Assembly: GCA_026388365.1 (NCBI GenBank)
Contig: JAPLJW010000115.1
Coordinates: 1-5,874, forward strand
Direction: 5' to 3'
DNA length: 5,874 bases
From: Deltaproteobacteria bacterium
GTDB taxonomy: Bacteria; Desulfobacterota; Syntrophia; Syntrophales; UBA5619
The position numbers were made by a program, and so were the translations under genes. A model generated the notes under the pieces. That model was not told the origin of the DNA and made no database searches. It saw nothing but the letters and a program-made list of their open reading frames with translations. The stretch's first letter is position 1, and the number at the start of each line of letters is the position of its first letter. Of this stretch, positions 1 to 5,874 are shown one piece after another.

Positions 1-599
1 GAAACCGCTACACAAAGTACGCAGCGCATCAAATTCCCGGCGGCATGATGTCGCATCTGGCCAGCCAGTTGAAGAACCTGGGGCTTGAGCACCGGCTGCC
101 GGAAGTTCTGGAAGAAGCCGGCAGGGTTCGGCAGGAGATCGGGTATCCCGTCATGGTAACTCCTTTTTCACAAATCGTGGGCGTACAGGCCGTCTTCAAC
201 GTCATTCAAAAGGAGCGCTACCTTACGACTCCTTCGGATCTCAGCCTCTATGCCCGCGGCCACTATGGAGAAATGGCCGCCCCGATCGACCCCAATGTTT
301 TAGACCGCATCCTGGAAGGGGCTGATGTGAAACCGATCGATGCCTCCGAGGTTTTTTCGGAACCCCTGGTCAAGAAGGCCAGGACAGAGTTGGGGGCGAC
401 TCGTTCGGACGAGGAGCTTCTGCTGGCCCTGTTCTTCAGCAAACCGACCCTGGAAAAGTTTTTTCAGAACAGAAAGCCCATTGATGTGGCTGCGACCAAG
501 ACGCCGGTCATGGCTCTCATCCAGGAGCTGCTGAAACGCCCGAATATTCGGAAAGTCTCCATTCAGAAAGGTCCGTTGAAACTGAGGCAGATATTTTAA
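1..599 (+). CDS. Carboxyltransferase subunit (PycB/OadA/transcarboxylase 5S family), C-terminal part, 5' end outside window
   Basis: The frame is open from the left edge (first full codon at base 3) to TAA at 597-599, giving 198 residues. The start lies upstream; the ATG at 45 is internal because conserved sequence precedes it. Visible family signatures are HQIPGGMMSHL (residues 9-19), PFSQIVGVQA (54-63) followed by N-V, and YARGHYG...APIDP (83-97), all typical of the conserved carboxylase domain (PYC_OADA) behind the TIM-barrel carboxyltransferase. Family members move a carboxyl group between carboxybiotin and a 2-oxoacid such as pyruvate in the cytoplasm. Many PycB and OadA proteins continue into a biotinyl domain; this one stops about 100 residues after the IDP motif with no E-A-M-K-M, so it is 5S-like and needs a separate carrier. 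The last 27 residues (L172-F198: LIQELLK..., then alternating hydrophobics and KGPLKLR) resemble an AccB N-terminus. Substrate choice (pyruvate, oxaloacetate, other) cannot be decided because the catalytic barrel is outside the window. Confidence 0.9.
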   Translation, partial: NRYTKYAAHQIPGGMMSHLASQLKNLGLEHRLPEVLEEAGRVRQEIGYPVMVTPFSQIVGVQAVFNVIQKERYLTTPSDLSLYARGHYGEMAAPIDPNVLDRILEGADVKPIDASEVFSEPLVKKARTELGATRSDEELLLALFFSKPTLEKFFQNRKPIDVAATKTPVMALIQELLKRPNIRKVSIQKGPLKLRQIF

Positions 600-730
600 C
601 CGGTATTCAAGAGAACTGCTTTCGCTCCCATCACATCGGGACGTTCCCTGTTTGTCCTTTTCTTAAAGACGGGCGGCAGGGTTTCATCAGAACCGCGATG
701 CTCGCCTAAACGGTCCATGGAGGAAGCGCA
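600..730 (+). other. Intergenic gap with weak stem-loop
   Basis: This 131-base gap separates the carboxyltransferase from the transporter. Within it CCCTG (646-650) can pair with CAGGG (677-681), enclosing a smaller GTC-TTT/AAA-GAC stem around 654-670. The structure has mismatches and is not followed by a clean T-run, so it is at best a weak attenuator or processing site and not a convincing terminator. I see no clear -35/-10 pair and no sigma-54 site. The only firm element is the GGAGGA ribosome binding site at 719-724, six bases before the transporter ATG. Whether the downstream genes have their own promoter here is open. Confidence 0.3.
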
Positions 731-2020
731 ATGGAACAGAAGAAGATCCCGGACGGATATATGATGTCGAAAGGCTATTCCTGGTATGTTTTCGGCCTGC
801 TGTTTTTTCTCTACATGTTCGACTATGTCGACCGAATGGTCGTGGTGTCCCTGTTCCCCTATCTCATTCAGGATTGGGGGTTATCGGATACCCAGTGCGG
901 TCTCCTGGTTTCCACGGTTTACTGGTCCATCGTGATTCTGTCCTTTCCCGTTTCGGTCGTCATTGACCGGTGGAGCAGGAAAAAATGCATCGGTTTCATG
1001 GCCGTATTATGGAGCATGGCCACGGTCGCCTGTGCCTTTACCGGAAATTACGCGCAACTGTTTTTTGCCAGGACGGTCATCGGCGTGGGTGAGGCGGGCT
1101 ATGCTCCGGGCGGCACAGCCATGATTTCCGCTCTCTTTCCGGAGAAAATGAGATCCATGATTGTGGGCTTATGGACGGCCGCCCTGCCCCTGGGAAGCGC
1201 CCTGGGTGTAGTTTTGGGCGGTTGGATCGCCGCCCGTTACGGATGGCGTCATGCATTCGGACTGGTAGCGCTGCCCGGTTTTCTGATTGCGATTCTCTTC
1301 TTTTTTATCCGCGACTATAAGACCATTCGTCTTGAGAAAAAGGCGGATCAGGAACGCGAAATCAAACAAAAAATGAAACAAAGGGACATTGTTCGCGAAT
1401 TCATCCATAAACCCTCGTTGTTGCTGACCTACATCGGTTTTGCCGGCAATATGTTTCTCACGGCGGCCTATTTAAGCTGGTTGCCCACCTATTTTCATCG
1501 CATCGAAAACCTTCCGATGGAAAAGGCCGCATTCAAAGGAAGCCTGGTCATGCTGCTGGCGATCTTTGGTTTTCCGTTGGGGGGTTTTCTGGTGGATCAA
1601 TGGCGGAAGAGACGCATGAATGCCCGGCTGGTTTTTCCTGCCCTGTCGTCCCTGGTCACGGCGTTTCTTTTTTTCATTGCCTTTTATTCCCTGGAAGGGC
1701 CGCTGCAATACGGCGTGATTCTTTTGGGCGGCGTCACTGCCAGCGCCTTCTCACCGGCGGCGATCGCCGTAACGCAGGATGTTGTTCACCCCGGATTGCG
1801 GGCGACATCCTACAGTTTCTGCGTCATTGTCCAGAATCTCCTGGGAAGTTCACTGGGTCCTCTCTTTGTGGGGATGATTTCCGATGGATACGGAATCCGG
1901 ACCGCCATGACCATCGTTCCCTTCTTTGCCCTGTTTGCGGCAGTACTCTTCTTCGCGGGATCATTTTTTTATGAGAAGGATTTTTCCCGGGTCGAAAAAA
2001 TAGCTCTGAGCATGGAATGA
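731..2020 (+). CDS. MFS transporter, probable organic-acid carrier (12 TM)
   Basis: This is a 429-residue integral membrane protein of the major facilitator superfamily, of usual length. The ATG at 731 has a strong GGAGGA at 719-724. About twelve hydrophobic segments can be drawn (roughly residues 18-38, 53-78, 87-104, 108-131, 142-166, 173-194, 228-252, 268-290, 297-320, 326-350, 360-385, 391-414), with a charged cytoplasmic loop at 195-225 between the two six-helix halves. TM1 carries DYVDR (31-35), an acidic/arginine signature common in Spinster-like and anion/hexuronate-type MFS proteins. The TM2-TM3 loop has IDRWSRKK (78-85), a form of MFS motif A, and TM4 contains RTVIGVGEAGYAPG (114-127), also typical of that branch. 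The second-half counterpart of motif A is VDQWRKRR (288-295). Substrate is not readable from sequence. Its place between carboxylase genes and upstream of an acyl-CoA ligase suggests uptake or export of a carboxylate, which is inference. It ends within four bases of the next reading frame, so the two are probably co-translated. Confidence 0.92.
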   Translation: MEQKKIPDGYMMSKGYSWYVFGLLFFLYMFDYVDRMVVVSLFPYLIQDWGLSDTQCGLLVSTVYWSIVILSFPVSVVIDRWSRKKCIGFMAVLWSMATVACAFTGNYAQLFFARTVIGVGEAGYAPGGTAMISALFPEKMRSMIVGLWTAALPLGSALGVVLGGWIAARYGWRHAFGLVALPGFLIAILFFFIRDYKTIRLEKKADQEREIKQKMKQRDIVREFIHKPSLLLTYIGFAGNMFLTAAYLSWLPTYFHRIENLPMEKAAFKGSLVMLLAIFGFPLGGFLVDQWRKRRMNARLVFPALSSLVTAFLFFIAFYSLEGPLQYGVILLGGVTASAFSPAAIAVTQDVVHPGLRATSYSFCVIVQNLLGSSLGPLFVGMISDGYGIRTAMTIVPFFALFAAVLFFAGSFFYEKDFSRVEKIALSME

Positions 2021-2023
2021 GGA
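2020..2023 (+). promoter_or_regulatory. Ribosome binding site favouring the ATG at 2029
   Basis: AGGA at 2020-2023 (within TGAGGA 2018-2023) is five bases before ATG 2029. The alternative in-frame ATG at 2017, which overlaps the MFS stop as ATGA, has only weak purines in front of it (GAG at 2008-2010, GGA directly adjacent). I therefore take 2029 as the start of the carrier-like gene, though coupled initiation at 2017, adding the four residues MRIS, remains possible. Confidence 0.5.
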
Positions 2024-2028
2024 TATCC

Positions 2029-2463
2029 ATGGATTCGCAAGATTTATCGGATGCCCTGTCTCTGATCGAATGGATGAATCAATCCCATCTGGATGCGTTG
2101 CATCTCCGTATGGGGTCCCTGACATTGGATTTGAAAAGGGTTACAGCAGAGAAAAGAAAAACCGATGCGGAATCTGCTGGGAATATGGAACGGCAGACCG
2201 GGAAGCCCATCCTGTCTCCAAGGTTGGGGATCTTCTTCCGGTCCGCAAAATCGGGAGATCCTCCTCTTGCAGAGATCGGCCAACGGGTTCAGGCAGACGA
2301 TGGCGTATGCTTCATCCACGTTCTGGATCAGAGGTATTGCGTCACGGCAGGTGTACGGGGTCGGATCACGGAATTTTTTACTCAGGAGGGTCAGTTGGTG
2401 GAATTCAAACAGCAGATCTTTGCCGTCAAAGGACAAGAATCGGATGAAATCAAAGAGCGATGA
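2029..2463 (+). CDS. AccB-like biotin carrier homologue lacking the biotinylation lysine (pseudo-BCCP)
   Basis: The product is 144 residues from ATG 2029 (148 from ATG 2017), close to AccB length. Two parts are recognisable. Residues 12-37 (LIEWMNQSHLDALHL, then MGSLTLDLKR) match without gaps the N-terminal segment of AccB, which in E. coli begins LIELVEESGISELEI. After a short polar linker, residues 63-135 follow the biotinyl domain: SPRLGIFFRS for SPMVGTFYRS, a 14-residue 'thumb' stretch (71-84) of the same length as in AccB, GQRVQADDGVCFI, and after the motif GRITEFFTQEGQLVEFKQQIFAV. The tetra/pentapeptide E-A-M-K-M is H97-V-L-D100-Q101, so the biotin-accepting Lys is Asp (GAT, 2326-2328) and both flanking Met are gone. 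It therefore cannot be biotinylated at the normal site. Gene position directly before biotin carboxylase, with a 4-base overlap, is the classic accB-accC order. Likely role (inference): structural or regulatory partner of the biotin carboxylase, similar in concept to plant BADC proteins, rather than a carboxyl carrier. Confidence 0.85.
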   Translation: MDSQDLSDALSLIEWMNQSHLDALHLRMGSLTLDLKRVTAEKRKTDAESAGNMERQTGKPILSPRLGIFFRSAKSGDPPLAEIGQRVQADDGVCFIHVLDQRYCVTAGVRGRITEFFTQEGQLVEFKQQIFAVKGQESDEIKER

Positions 2464-3821
2464 AAAAAATTAAAAGCGTTCTCGTGGCAAACCGCGGTGA
2501 AATTGCCGTTCGCGTGATCCGTGCCTGTCAGGCGCTCGGGATCGCAGCGATTGCGGTCGTTTCGGAAGCGGACCGGGAAAGCCTGTCCGCAAGAATGGCA
2601 GACCGGGTCTTATGCATTGGCCCGGCTCAGGCGGCGAAGAGTTATCTGGATATTCCGACTCTTGTCGCAGCGGCCCTGGGAGCCGGGGCCGATGCCATCC
2701 ATCCGGGATATGGTTTTTTAGCGGAGCGCCCGGATTTTGCAGAAACCTGCGTGAAGCATGGGCTGATCTTTATCGGTCCGAAAGCGCTGCACATCCGGCA
2801 GATGGGCGACAAGCTTTTGGCCAGAGAAATGGTCGCGGCATTGCACATCCCGGTTATCCCCGGATCATGTCTGGTCCGGGATCTTCAGGAAGCGGTACAA
2901 TTCGGGGAAAAGACAGGGTACCCACTGCTCCTGAAGGCTGCCGCCGGCGGCGGCGGCAGAGGGATGAAGATTTTGCAGGGTCCTGAAGAACTGAAAATCC
3001 TGTTCAACGAGGCATCCGCGGAGGCAGGTGCGGCATTTGGGGATGATCGTCTCTATATCGAGCGTTATGTGCCCCATGCGCGACATATCGAAGTGCAGAT
3101 TCTGGGGGATTGCCAGGGGAACATCATCCATCTGTTTGAGCGCGACTGTTCTCTGCAAAGGCGTTACCAGAAGATTCTGGAAGAAGCCCCTTCGACGGTT
3201 CTGACGCCTGAGCAGCGGTTGGAGGTTTGTGAGGCGGCCCTTTTGATCGCCCGGCGGATCCGCTATGAGAGCGCCGGTACCGTGGAATTCATCCTCGATC
3301 AGGATGAAGGCCGGTTCTACTTCCTGGAGATGAATACCCGCATCCAAGTCGAGCATCCGGTGACGGAGATGATCACCGGCCTGGATTTGATCCAGGAGCA
3401 GATCCGGATTGCCGGAGGGGACCCGCTCCGTGATTCGCAGGCGGATATCACCGCCCGGGGACATGCGATCGAATGCAGGATCAACGCCGAGTCCCCGGAA
3501 CGCCAGTTTAGTCCTTCGCCCGGTCGGATCACGCAATGGCAAACGCCGGATGATCCCTTCGTTCGCGTGGACAGCCATTGTTATGAGGGTTATGTCGTGC
3601 CGCCCTTCTATGATTCGTTGCTGGCGAAAATCATCGCTCACGGAAAAGATCGCCGGGAGGCCATCGAAAGGATGCAAACCGCCCTTTCCCATTTTCTGAT
3701 CTCCGGCGTGGAAACCACGATGCCGCTTCATCGCCGGATCTTGATGGACGATGCGTATCGTGCAGGAAAGATCAACACCTGTTGGCTGGAAAAGGTGTTT
3801 CTCGGGGCCGTAAAAACCTGA
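2460..3821 (+). CDS. accC: Biotin carboxylase subunit (AccC family)
   Basis: This 453-residue protein is a full-length, free-standing biotin carboxylase. It uses ATP and bicarbonate to carboxylate the biotin of a carrier protein in the cytoplasm. Domains in order are the N-terminal biotin-carboxylase domain (1-112: VANRGEIAVRVIRA, HPGYGFLAE), the ATP-grasp domain (about 115-325) and the C-terminal domain (about 330-445: GHAIECRINAE, PPFYDSLLAK). ATP and catalytic residues seen by alignment to E. coli AccC are K118, K159 and the glycine loop GGGGRGMK (163-170), H209, Q233, K238, E276, E290, N292, R294, Q296, V297, E298 (in EMNTRIQVEHP) and R340. All look intact, so the enzyme should be active. 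One oddity is Y236 in QRRYQK, where the family usually has His or Asn. The ATG at 2460 overlaps the upstream stop as ATGA, with only a poor AGAG in front, so translation probably depends on the upstream gene. The free-standing BC could serve acetyl-CoA, propionyl-CoA or 2-oxoacid carboxylases; the neighbouring 5S-like carboxyltransferase favours a 2-oxoacid (inference). The symbol accC denotes the family. Confidence 0.95.
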   Translation: MKKIKSVLVANRGEIAVRVIRACQALGIAAIAVVSEADRESLSARMADRVLCIGPAQAAKSYLDIPTLVAAALGAGADAIHPGYGFLAERPDFAETCVKHGLIFIGPKALHIRQMGDKLLAREMVAALHIPVIPGSCLVRDLQEAVQFGEKTGYPLLLKAAAGGGGRGMKILQGPEELKILFNEASAEAGAAFGDDRLYIERYVPHARHIEVQILGDCQGNIIHLFERDCSLQRRYQKILEEAPSTVLTPEQRLEVCEAALLIARRIRYESAGTVEFILDQDEGRFYFLEMNTRIQVEHPVTEMITGLDLIQEQIRIAGGDPLRDSQADITARGHAIECRINAESPERQFSPSPGRITQWQTPDDPFVRVDSHCYEGYVVPPFYDSLLAKIIAHGKDRREAIERMQTALSHFLISGVETTMPLHRRILMDDAYRAGKINTCWLEKVFLGAVKT

Positions 3822-3891
3822 AACAAAAATACAAAATCGATACGGTGCGGGCAATTCTCAAGTCTTCGCCGTTGGGAAAAAGGATGAAAGT

Positions 3892-4692
3892 ATGAAAGGC
3901 AAGATCATTGTGGTGACCGGCGCGGCAAGCGGCATCGGGGCAGCCATCTGTCAGCGGTTCGGCAGGGAAAATGCGAAAATCGCTATGCTGGACATGAATG
4001 AAGATGCGTTGAATACCCAAACGGGGCTGCTTCAGGCGCAGGGACATGAGGCATTTCCGATAGTCTGTGACGTAACGCAGGAAGAATCCTGTGCACAGGC
4101 CGTGGCGGAGATCATCAAACGCTACGGCGGTATCGATGTCCTCGTGAATTGCGCAGGCACCACTTTGCGGGCGCATTTTGCCGACTGTACCCTATCGGTT
4201 TTGCGAAAAGTCATGGATGTGAATTTTTTCGGATACGTGAACTGCACCAAGGCCACCCTGCCGAGTTTGATCGAAAGAAAAGGGTCGATTGTGGCGATCT
4301 CCAGCATCGCAGGATTTGCTCCCGTGCTGGGCAGGACGGGATACTGCGCCAGCAAGCATGCCCTCCACGGTCTCTTCAACACCCTGCGGGCGGAACTGAG
4401 GGATAGGGGCGTTCACGTCATGATCGTCTGCCCGGGCTTCACCAAAACCAATCTCCAGAGCAGGGCCCTTGCCGGAAATGGGGGACCGGCAAAAGACCCC
4501 AGAACGCAATACGGGAAAGAATCGTCACCCGATCTTGTGGCCGAGGCCGTTTACGACGGAGTCATAAACCGAAAAAGATGGATCGTCCTGACGGCCGTGG
4601 GTAAACTTTCCCACCTGTTATGCAAGATATCACCCGCTCTTTATGACTGGATCATGATCAGAAATTTGAAAGAATCCAAGGAGGATCTATGA
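3892..4692 (+). CDS. SDR-family NAD-type oxidoreductase
   Basis: The product is 266 residues, normal for a classical short-chain dehydrogenase/reductase with a Rossmann fold. Seen directly are the cofactor glycine motif TGAASGIG (9-16), Asp34 at the end of the second strand (LDMN), which normally selects NAD(H) over NADP(H), CDV at 59-61, VNCAGT (85-90), Asn111, and the catalytic triad Ser138, Tyr151 and Lys155 (YCASK), followed by PGFTKTNL (181-188). The active site is complete. The C-terminal third, with hydrophobic KLSHLLCKISPALYDWIM (238-255), resembles DHRS7-like SDRs and may form a membrane-facing or dimer helix. The start at 3892 has AAGGA at 3880-3884, seven bases upstream. It lies 70 bases after the biotin carboxylase and overlaps the next gene by four bases (ATGA). 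Likely role (inference): interconversion of a hydroxy and a keto group on the acid or acyl-CoA handled by this operon. SDR substrates cannot be predicted from motifs. Confidence 0.93.
   Translation: MKGKIIVVTGAASGIGAAICQRFGRENAKIAMLDMNEDALNTQTGLLQAQGHEAFPIVCDVTQEESCAQAVAEIIKRYGGIDVLVNCAGTTLRAHFADCTLSVLRKVMDVNFFGYVNCTKATLPSLIERKGSIVAISSIAGFAPVLGRTGYCASKHALHGLFNTLRAELRDRGVHVMIVCPGFTKTNLQSRALAGNGGPAKDPRTQYGKESSPDLVAEAVYDGVINRKRWIVLTAVGKLSHLLCKISPALYDWIMIRNLKESKEDL
4678..4684 (+). promoter_or_regulatory. Strong ribosome binding site of the acyl-CoA ligase
   Basis: AAGGAGG lies four bases before ATG 4689, inside the last codons of the SDR gene. It is the strongest Shine-Dalgarno in the window and fixes the ligase start at 4689, giving an ATGA overlap with the SDR stop codon. 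The ligase may therefore be made at a higher level than its neighbours. Confidence 0.7.
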
Positions 4693-5874
4693 ATTTAGGA
4701 AGATACATATCCCGCAGTGCCAGCCATTTCCGGACCAGCACAGCCCTGATATTTGAAGATAGAAAATACACCTATGAGGAGTTGGATCGGCGAACGAATC
4801 GTCTGGCGCAGGGTTTTTTCGCCCTCGGATTGAGAAGAGGCGATCGGGTTGCTGTTCAATCCTGGAATCGTCCGGAAATTGTGGAAACGGAAGTGGCCTG
4901 CTATAAGGCCGGCATGGTGCGCATACCGATCAATGCGAGGCTTTCAGCAGCCGAAGCGATTGAAATTTTAAATAATGCCGAAGTCAAGGCGTTCATCACC
5001 GACAAGATCCACGGGGAGTCGATCCTTTCTCACGGCGGGTCCCTGGATACCGTGAAGCATTTTATCGGTCTGGATACGCCCCTGGAAGGGAAAATCAATT
5101 ATGAAGATCTGCTGATGGGAAGCCGGGACGATCTGCCGGATGTGGATGTCGAACCGGATGATTTGGCGGTTCTGACGTACAGCTCAGGAACGACGGGTAA
5201 ATTGAAGGGGATCATGCAGAGTTACGGAAATCGGCTGGCCATGATCCGCAAGGCGTTGATGTTTCCCGAAGTCCGCTTGACCAGGGGGGACATCTTTGTC
5301 CATGTCGGCCCCATCACGCACGCCAGCGGCATGCTTCTGATGCCCGTGATGTTCGCCGGCGCCTGCAACGTCATCATCAGGCGTTTCGATATCCAAATGC
5401 TCCTGGAAACCATTCAGCGTGAAAGGGCGAATTATACGATGCTGGTGCCGGCGATGATCCATATGATTCTTGCCCATCCCGGTGTTCGTCAATATGATCT
5501 GAGCAGTTTGAAAGGTGTTTTCTACGGTGCGGCCCCCATATCACCGGCGGTCGTCGAACAGGCGATTGCGCTGTTCGGACCCATTCTTGTCCAAGGTTAT
5601 GGCATGAGCGAAACGACCTCGTTTGTTTCGATTTTGACGGCCAGTGAACATCTGGATGCCCTGAAACACTGTCCGGACAGATTATCGTCCTGCGGCCGGC
5701 CGGTTTTTGATACGGAAGTCAGGGTGGTCAATGAGGAGGGCCGGGATGTGAAGACGGGAGAGATGGGGGAGATCATCGTCCGGGGTCCCGATATCATGCA
5801 AGGTTATTACAAGGATCCCGAGTTGACTGCGGAAACGATCAAGAATGGGTGGATCCATTCAAGCGATATGGCCA
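4689..5874 (+). CDS. AMP-forming acyl-CoA synthetase/ligase, 3' end outside window
   Basis: The frame is open without a stop from ATG 4689 to the right edge, 395 residues of an expected 500-550. The family activates a carboxylic acid with ATP to an acyl-adenylate and then to acyl-CoA (ANL superfamily). Motifs in order are the phosphate-binding loop YSSGTTGKLKG (164-174), PITHASG (208-214, the A4 region with H211), the adenine-contacting GAAPI (280-284), YGMSET (304-309), GEMGEIIVRGP...GYYKDPE (357-378), and GWIHSSDMA (387-395) with the ribose-binding Asp393. The hinge and the C-terminal lid with the catalytic lysine lie beyond the window. Two variations are visible: Leu172 replaces the usual Pro of the phosphate-binding loop, and the usual T-G-D of the ribose motif is S-S-D. 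Neither removes a catalytic residue. The N-terminus starts almost directly at the fold, so it is a short cytosolic form. Chain-length or aromatic specificity cannot be told. It probably activates the substrate of the neighbouring transporter and SDR (inference). Confidence 0.93.
   Translation, partial: MNLGRYISRSASHFRTSTALIFEDRKYTYEELDRRTNRLAQGFFALGLRRGDRVAVQSWNRPEIVETEVACYKAGMVRIPINARLSAAEAIEILNNAEVKAFITDKIHGESILSHGGSLDTVKHFIGLDTPLEGKINYEDLLMGSRDDLPDVDVEPDDLAVLTYSSGTTGKLKGIMQSYGNRLAMIRKALMFPEVRLTRGDIFVHVGPITHASGMLLMPVMFAGACNVIIRRFDIQMLLETIQRERANYTMLVPAMIHMILAHPGVRQYDLSSLKGVFYGAAPISPAVVEQAIALFGPILVQGYGMSETTSFVSILTASEHLDALKHCPDRLSSCGRPVFDTEVRVVNEEGRDVKTGEMGEIIVRGPDIMQGYYKDPELTAETIKNGWIHSSDMA

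Noticed and set aside
2021..2034. Two overlapping palindromes (GGATATCC and ATCCATGGAT) at the pseudo-BCCP start
   Set aside because: They are short enough to occur by chance and overlap coding and Shine-Dalgarno constraints. No partner site was seen elsewhere in the window.
2305..2345. Frameshift hiding a normal E-A-M-K-M biotin motif in the pseudo-BCCP
   Set aside because: The other two forward frames here read nothing like E-A-M-K-M, and the BCCP match continues in the same frame on both sides of the motif, so the Asp is a real substitution in this sequence.
2940..2960. GC-rich CGG/GGC repeat-like run
   Set aside because: It encodes the conserved glycine-rich ATP-grasp loop of biotin carboxylase, so it is explained by protein sequence.
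2865..3854. Antisense open frame of 329 codons opposite the biotin carboxylase gene
   Set aside because: It mirrors the codon pattern of a clearly conserved sense gene, its translation shows no family motif, and it has no independent support.
3842..3872. Possible stem-loop (ACGGTG with CGCCGT) after the biotin carboxylase
   Set aside because: It is only six pairs with a wobble and a 19-base loop, and no T-run follows. It is too weak to call a terminator.
3818..3895. Small open frame filling the gap between biotin carboxylase and SDR and ending on the SDR start (ATGA)
   Set aside because: It has no ATG at a useful position (only a late ATG encoding M-K-V and non-standard starts), no ribosome binding site of its own, and about 25 residues without recognisable features. 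Chance openness is the simpler reading.

Overview
The window is about 5.9 kb of gene-dense bacterial DNA with moderate GC. All genes lie on the + strand and look like one operon or two closely spaced transcription units. The mix of genes (free-standing biotin carboxylase, 5S-type carboxyltransferase, MFS carrier, SDR, acyl-CoA ligase) fits an anaerobic or syntrophic acid-degrading bacterium of the Desulfobacterota/Syntrophia kind. That placement is inference from gene content only; there is no rRNA or phylogenetic marker here.

Layout: (1) 1-599, the 3' end of a carboxyltransferase subunit of the PycB/OadA/transcarboxylase-5S family, which ends without a biotinyl domain. (2) 600-730, a 131-base gap with only a weak stem-loop and the ribosome binding site of the next gene. 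(3) 731-2020, a 12-helix MFS transporter. (4) 2029-2463, a small AccB-like protein with the biotin carrier fold but no biotin-accepting lysine. (5) 2460-3821, a complete biotin carboxylase (AccC family). (6) 3892-4692, a classical NAD-type short-chain dehydrogenase. (7) 4689-5874, the first 395 residues of an AMP-forming acyl-CoA synthetase that runs off the window. Three junctions are tight: a 4-base ATGA overlap at 2460-2463 and at 4689-4692, and a start on or just after the MFS stop codon at 2017-2029.

How the genes may work together: biotin carboxylase plus a 5S-type carboxyltransferase are two of the three parts of a biotin-dependent carboxylase or transcarboxylase acting on a 2-oxoacid such as pyruvate. 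The third part, the carrier, should sit between them and does, but its biotinylation motif (normally E-A-M-K-M) reads H-V-L-D-Q, with Asp where Lys should be. The MFS carrier, acyl-CoA ligase and SDR would import an organic acid, activate it to a CoA thioester and oxidise or reduce a hydroxy/keto intermediate. The substrate cannot be read from the sequence.

The most interesting item is this non-biotinylatable carrier. It keeps the AccB N-terminal segment, the AccB-type 'thumb' and the C-terminal half of the barrel, so it looks like a maintained protein and not a decayed gene. It recalls plant BADC proteins, which are lysine-less BCCP homologues that regulate acetyl-CoA carboxylase. A second clue is that the carboxyltransferase C-terminus carries a segment resembling the AccB N-terminal segment, a possible shared docking tag for biotin carboxylase.
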